From: Pelagihabitans sp947500445
GTDB lineage: Bacteria > Bacteroidota > Bacteroidia > Flavobacteriales > Flavobacteriaceae
DNA: 64,000 bases
Direction of reading: 5' to 3'
NCBI RefSeq assembly: GCF_050589625.1
Contig: NZ_JBNGOP010000013.1
Coordinates: forward strand, 62,001 to 126,000
Notes under the pieces: model-generated
The model's database searches: none
What the model was told of the DNA's origin: nothing
What the model saw: the letters and a program-made list of their open reading frames with translations, nothing else
Made by a program: the position numbers and the translations under genes
Shown: one piece after another, positions 62,708 to 64,000 of the stretch
How positions within the stretch are numbered: the first letter of the stretch is position 1
How the letters are laid out: each line of letters opens with the position of its first letter

Positions 62708-64000
62708 AGCAATATACCTTTCTATTAGCAACCTTACTAGGAATATGGATTCCGGCCATGGGACAGAACAAGCAATTGTTGTATGATTTTAACGAAATCC
62801 CACAATCGTTGATGGTAAACCCTGGAGTTGAAACCGATTTCAGCTGGTACAGTGGCATACCGGTGCTATCGGGTATATCGTTTCAGGCCGGTTCAAGTGG
62901 GATTTCGGTCAACGATATTTTTGCCGATGATGGTGTCGATATAAATACTAAAATAAGGGAAAGAGCGGTATTCGGTATAAACCCCCGCGATGAGCTGAGT
63001 GGTACCTATCAGGTTGAGTTGCTAAATGTAGGTTTTCGAGGTACGGACCCCGATATCTTTTATTCTCTTGGAATGTATCATGAAGGCGATGCCATAGGAT
63101 ATTGGTTCCAAGATTATGCAATCCTTGCTTATGAGGGAAATGCCGATCGGTTGAACCAACGGTTCGATTTGGGACATCTAAAAACTCGGGGCGAAATGAT
63201 GAATGTGTTTCATTTCGGAATCAATAAAAGAGTTAATTCCGAATTGACCATTGGTGGAAGGGCCAAAGTATATTCCAGTATTTTTGATTTTAACTCCACA
63301 AGGAATAAAGGATATTTTGTAACAACGGAAGGGCAGAACAATATTCTCGCCAGTACCATTGATGCCGATATGCAGTTGCGTACTTCTGGAATAGAGGCCT
63401 TGCGTGATGCTCAGGACGAAGGCAATTTAGGCCAGACCATTTTAAAACGAGGTCTTTTAGGGGGCAATTTGGGTATTGGGGTTGACTTGGGTTTCAGTTA
63501 TCATTTGAACGAGCAAACCGTTTTTACCGCTAGTGTTTTAGATTTGGGGTTTGTTTACCACACTAACGATGTAAAGACCTATACCTTGAACGGAAGTGCT
63601 ACCGTTGAAGGCATTGAAATCATTTTACCGGATGCTTTGGCAGATCCCAATCGGGATTTTTGGCAAGATTTGGTAGACGAAGTGGAAACCTTTGTGCCTT
63701 TTGAAGATAATACCGATGGCTATATCGCTTTTCGTCCTACAAAGCTGAACGCTTCGCTAAGGTACGATTTTGGCGAACAGCAGGCTTCTCGGGTAGCCTG
63801 TGATTGCGGTACCGCCCCTAGAGGAGGAAGTTTTCGCTCTAAATTTGCTAATAGTGTTGGCGGACAATTGTACATGATCAATAGACCACGTGGTCCGCAA
63901 TCGGCACTTTCGGCATTTTACATGCGACGTTTAGGGAATGCAATGGCCGTTAAAACCACCTATACTGTTGATAAATTTACCTTCACGAATGTTGGCCTAG
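62704..64000 (+). CDS. DUF5723-family outer-membrane-type protein (partial)
   Basis: The frame starts at ATG 62704, overlapping the lipoprotein stop, and runs off the window after about 432 codons. A signal peptide (MKQYTFLLATLLGIWIPAMG) is followed by QNKQLLYDFNEIPQSLMVNP, which is the typical start of DUF5723 proteins, and by beta-strand-rich segments such as LGIGVDLGFSYHLNEQTVFT. The family resembles outer-membrane barrels of the PorP type. The function is unknown. The C-terminus lies beyond the window. Confidence 0.8.
   Translation, partial: MKQYTFLLATLLGIWIPAMGQNKQLLYDFNEIPQSLMVNPGVETDFSWYSGIPVLSGISFQAGSSGISVNDIFADDGVDINTKIRERAVFGINPRDELSGTYQVELLNVGFRGTDPDIFYSLGMYHEGDAIGYWFQDYAILAYEGNADRLNQRFDLGHLKTRGEMMNVFHFGINKRVNSELTIGGRAKVYSSIFDFNSTRNKGYFVTTEGQNNILASTIDADMQLRTSGIEALRDAQDEGNLGQTILKRGLLGGNLGIGVDLGFSYHLNEQTVFTASVLDLGFVYHTNDVKTYTLNGSATVEGIEIILPDALADPNRDFWQDLVDEVETFVPFEDNTDGYIAFRPTKLNASLRYDFGEQQASRVACDCGTAPRGGSFRSKFANSVGGQLYMINRPRGPQSALSAFYMRRLGNAMAVKTTYTVDKFTFTNVGL

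Overview
The window looks like part of the chromosome of a marine member of the Flavobacteriaceae (Bacteroidota). The clues are a hypoxanthine phosphoribosyltransferase-adenylate kinase fusion beside obgE, a PorP/SprF-like protein with an OmpA/PD40 protein and a giant secreted protein carrying a type B type IX secretion sorting domain, many outer-surface lipoproteins, and TTG-N17-TAnnTTTG promoter patterns. No rRNA, tRNA or CRISPR array was found.

Region 1-31.9 kb is an unbroken run of plus-strand genes, almost all of unknown function. It holds a SHOCT-domain end, a TPR-like protein, a protein with a SecD P1-head-like domain, small membrane proteins, a tandem pair of repeat-domain exported proteins, three leucine-rich-repeat proteins (one joined to DUF1963, one to DUF6892), a DUF6714-like protein, a 1670-aa DUF4132/DUF7737 HEAT-type protein with a 138-aa companion and a 717-aa paralogue lacking the DUF4132 part, a DUF2071 protein, a frameshifted membrane protein gene, an HExxH-ankyrin protein followed by a divergent macro-domain protein, and an 863-aa MORN/YwqK-type repeat protein. 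These families recur in bacterial immunity-protein and biological-conflict loci. The block is best read as an accessory island, possibly an immunity or self/non-self store. That role is inference: no toxin, MoxR ATPase or VWA protein is visible.

The island also carries a miniature inverted-repeat element family with about 20-bp termini. One 160-bp copy (2155-2314) sits inside a small membrane-protein gene, and removing it exactly restores one reading frame. A second full copy lies at 13429-13608, and fragments or solitary palindromes occur elsewhere in the window.

Region 32.0-38.7 kb (minus strand) holds a cadherin-zincin lipoprotein, an AT-rich RelE/ParE-type toxin-antitoxin pair, a Dcp-type M3 peptidase, a DUF2200 gene flanked by AACTACT heptamer repeats, and purE-purK. 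Region 38.8-43.2 kb (plus) holds hpt-adk, a SIMPL-domain protein and obgE, then an AT-rich 600-bp gap with a perfect 19-bp inverted repeat and a small membrane protein.

Region 43.3-56.9 kb (minus) holds an alpha-2-macroglobulin-like protein, an SDR and a cupin gene, and the three-gene OmpA-PorP/SprF-type B T9SS adhesin cluster. Region 57.2-64.0 kb is mostly plus: the peptidoglycan-recycling ligase mpl, a DUF1569 gene (minus), radC, a polysaccharide-deacetylase-like gene overlapping a YjjG-type HAD nucleotidase, and a lipoprotein overlapping a truncated DUF5723 outer-membrane-type protein.
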